From NCBI GenBank assembly GCA_949840855.1, contig CATKYP010000043.1, positions 1 to 6,960 of the forward strand: DNA of 6,960 nucleotides, read 5' to 3'. A program made the translations under genes and the position numbers. This DNA is from an uncultured Bacilli bacterium. GTDB taxonomy: Bacteria; Bacillota_I; Bacilli_A; RF39; UBA660. The first letter of the stretch is position 1. Each line of letters starts with the position of its first letter. Under the pieces are notes generated by a model. That model worked only from the letters and a program-made list of their open reading frames with translations. It was not told the DNA's origin and did no database searches. Below are positions 5,841-6,960 of the stretch, in pieces.

Positions 5841-6856
5841 AATTCCTCCTTTTTGCTCCTTAGTTGCCCACAAGCTGCACTGATTTTGGAACCAAATTCT
5901 CGTCTTATTGTTACCTCTATCTTATTTTTCTTTAGTATATCATAAAATTTCATTATTTTAAACATTTCACTTCTTTTAAAAGAGATATTTTCAGTTTCAT
6001 TATAAGGAATTAAATTTACATAACAGTTTATTCCTTTTAAAAGATGTGCAAGACTCTGAGCATCAAGTTCACTATCATTAATACTATCTAACATAATATA
6101 TTCAAAAGTTACTCTTCTATTAGTTTTTTCTATATATTTTTTTATTGAGTCTATTAATGCTTCTATTTGATATACTTTATTTATTGGCATTATTTTATCC
6201 CTTATCTCATTAGTTGGTGCATGAAGACTTATTGCTAAGTTTACCTGATATGGAAAATTCATAAATTCATATATTTTAGGAATGATGCCACAGGTTGATA
6301 TAGTGATATGCCTACTACCTATTTTTAAACCAAAAGGACTGTTTATGATTCTTATAAAGTCTGTTACATTTTCATAATTATCAAAAGGTTCTCCTATTCC
6401 CATTACTACAACATGTGTTATTTTTTCATTTATATCTTCTTCTACTAATAAGATTTGAGTTACCATTTCATATACTTTTAATCCTCTTACTTTTTTTCTT
6501 CTACCAGATTCACAAAACTTGCAACCCATATTGCAACCAACTTCACTTGATATGCAAATACTTCTACCATAATCATGTCTCATCAATACAGCTTCTATAT
6601 ATTCATTATCTTCTAATTTGAATAAGTATTTATTAGTATCCTTATCTCTTTCAACAGTAACAAGTTCTAACTTATTTAAACTTAAATCTTCTTTTACTTT
6701 TATAATTACTTCCTTTTTGATATCTGTTATTTCATTATAACTATTAATTTTCTTTTCATATAGCCATTTATATAGTTGTTTTGCCTTAAAGCGTTTTTCA
6801 TTAATGCTTTCAAAATATTCTTCTAGTTCTTCTAAGGTCATACCATAAACGTTCAT
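5837..6856 (-). CDS. rlmN: Dual-specificity RNA methyltransferase RlmN (23S rRNA A2503 C2-methyltransferase, radical SAM)
   Basis: RlmN uses a radical-SAM mechanism to methylate C2 of A2503 in the 23S rRNA peptidyl-transferase centre, and often A37 of some tRNAs. Visible in the 339 residues: the 4Fe-4S motif CX3CX2C at C108, C112 and C115 (context CNMGCKFCESG), the GEP SAM motif at 155-157, a SLHAP segment near 210-214, and the C-terminal AACGQL motif with the methyl-carrying cysteine C329. The N-terminal ~90 residues match the usual helical RNA-binding accessory region. Length is slightly short for RlmN (about 340-380). The chosen ATG follows GGATGTGA at 6861-6868, one mismatch from the ideal GGAGGTGA, with 4 nt between. 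The stop TGA overlaps the prpC ATG as ATGA. The motif variants CESG (usually CATG) and GIGEPFDN (usually GMGEPLxN) make it a divergent member. Cfr (C8 methylation) is an alternative, but the synteny with prpC-prkC-rsgA favours RlmN. Confidence 0.93.
   Translation of the reverse strand: MNVYGMTLEELEEYFESINEKRFKAKQLYKWLYEKKINSYNEITDIKKEVIIKVKEDLSLNKLELVTVERDKDTNKYLFKLEDNEYIEAVLMRHDYGRSICISSEVGCNMGCKFCESGRRKKVRGLKVYEMVTQILLVEEDINEKITHVVVMGIGEPFDNYENVTDFIRIINSPFGLKIGSRHITISTCGIIPKIYEFMNFPYQVNLAISLHAPTNEIRDKIMPINKVYQIEALIDSIKKYIEKTNRRVTFEYIMLDSINDSELDAQSLAHLLKGINCYVNLIPYNETENISFKRSEMFKIMKFYDILKKNKIEVTIRREFGSKISAACGQLRSKKEEL
5845..5850 (-). promoter_or_regulatory. Ribosome binding site that fixes the prpC start
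   Basis: The minus strand reads AGGAGG followed by AATT and ATG at 5840. This perfect Shine-Dalgarno lies inside the last codons of rlmN and argues for the shorter prpC product over the in-frame ATG at 5873. The ATGA overlap with the rlmN stop suggests translational coupling. Confidence 0.85.
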
Positions 6857-6877
6857 ATAATCACATCCATATAAAAT

Positions 6878-6883
6878 ATTATA
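6878..6883 (-). promoter_or_regulatory. Candidate -10 box of the rlmN operon promoter
   Basis: The minus strand has a perfect TATAAT 21 nt before the rlmN ATG. A start about 7 nt downstream would give a ~15-nt leader containing the GGATGTGA ribosome binding site. No good -35 is present: the 17-nt spacing puts TTTCTT there, with a run of eight T upstream of the box. The region is so AT-rich that the match could be chance, and the operon may also be read from further upstream beyond the window. Confidence 0.4.
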
Positions 6884-6960
6884 AATTAATTTACAAAAAA
6901 AAGAAACCTATAATAAGATTAGAAAAATTAAATAAGATTTCATATAATTAAAAATTAAGA

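Noticed and set aside
5841..5873. Longer N terminus for PrpC beginning at ATG 5873
   Set aside because: Would overlap rlmN by 37 nt without a ribosome binding site, whereas ATG 5840 has a perfect AGGAGG and an ATGA junction.
6415..6621. Plus-strand open frame of 68 codons
   Set aside because: Antisense to the radical-SAM core of rlmN; Leu/Phe/Tyr-rich shadow without start signals.
1..6960. Mycoplasma-type genetic code (TGA = Trp), suspected from the AT-richness
   Set aside because: rlmN and rsgA end at TGA exactly where their families end, and Trp residues are encoded by TGG.
1..6960. CRISPR array, tRNA or rRNA, insertion sequence, phage or defence genes
   Set aside because: No regularly spaced repeats, no recognisable RNA genes, no transposase or integrase motifs; nearly all of the window is accounted for by housekeeping and envelope genes.

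Overview
This window is ordinary low-GC Gram-positive (Firmicutes/Bacillota) chromosome. It is very AT-rich and every supported gene lies on the minus strand. Two genes end in TGA and Trp is encoded by TGG, so the standard bacterial code applies, not the Mycoplasma code. The gene order rlmN-prpC-prkC-rsgA-rpe is the classical order around Bacillus subtilis prpC-prkC-rsgA. The Asn-rich, AT-rich proteins and cysteine-containing secreted tails recall uncultured gut Bacilli (Erysipelotrichia/RF39-like). That placement is inference from style, not a demonstrated phylogeny.

Layout, in the direction of transcription (right to left): a short leader with a TATAAT box (about 6878-6883) precedes rlmN (23S rRNA A2503 methyltransferase). 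Next come prpC (PP2C phosphatase), prkC (PASTA Ser/Thr kinase), rsgA (ribosome small-subunit assembly GTPase) and rpe (ribulose-5-phosphate 3-epimerase). Last is an unrecognised single-pass membrane protein with an Asn-rich cytoplasmic head. The first four genes overlap at their junctions (ATGA, TAATG, TAATG), and the next gaps are 4 and 14 nt, so the six genes look like one translationally coupled operon. After a 96-nt gap carrying a good sigma-A promoter comes a separate gene for a secreted or anchored protein with a charged helical stalk and a C-terminal 3D-type (YocH/MltA-like) domain. It is closed by a clear intrinsic terminator at 113-163. The last ~100 nt at the left edge hold only a weak open frame that runs off the window.

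How the genes fit together: PrkC senses cell-wall fragments through its outer PASTA repeats, and PrpC reverses its phosphorylations. In B. subtilis both RsgA (CpgA) and the wall-stress regulator WalR are PrkC substrates, and WalR controls the 3D-domain muralytic protein YocH. A 3D-domain gene lying next to prpC-prkC, with repeated TGTAAA boxes upstream of its promoter, therefore suggests a local wall-homeostasis link. This is a hypothesis.

I see no wholly new system here. The points most worth a second look are the altered 3D domain on its charged stalk, the TGTAAA repeats, the Cys-pair tail of PrkC and the unknown Asn-rich membrane protein in the operon.
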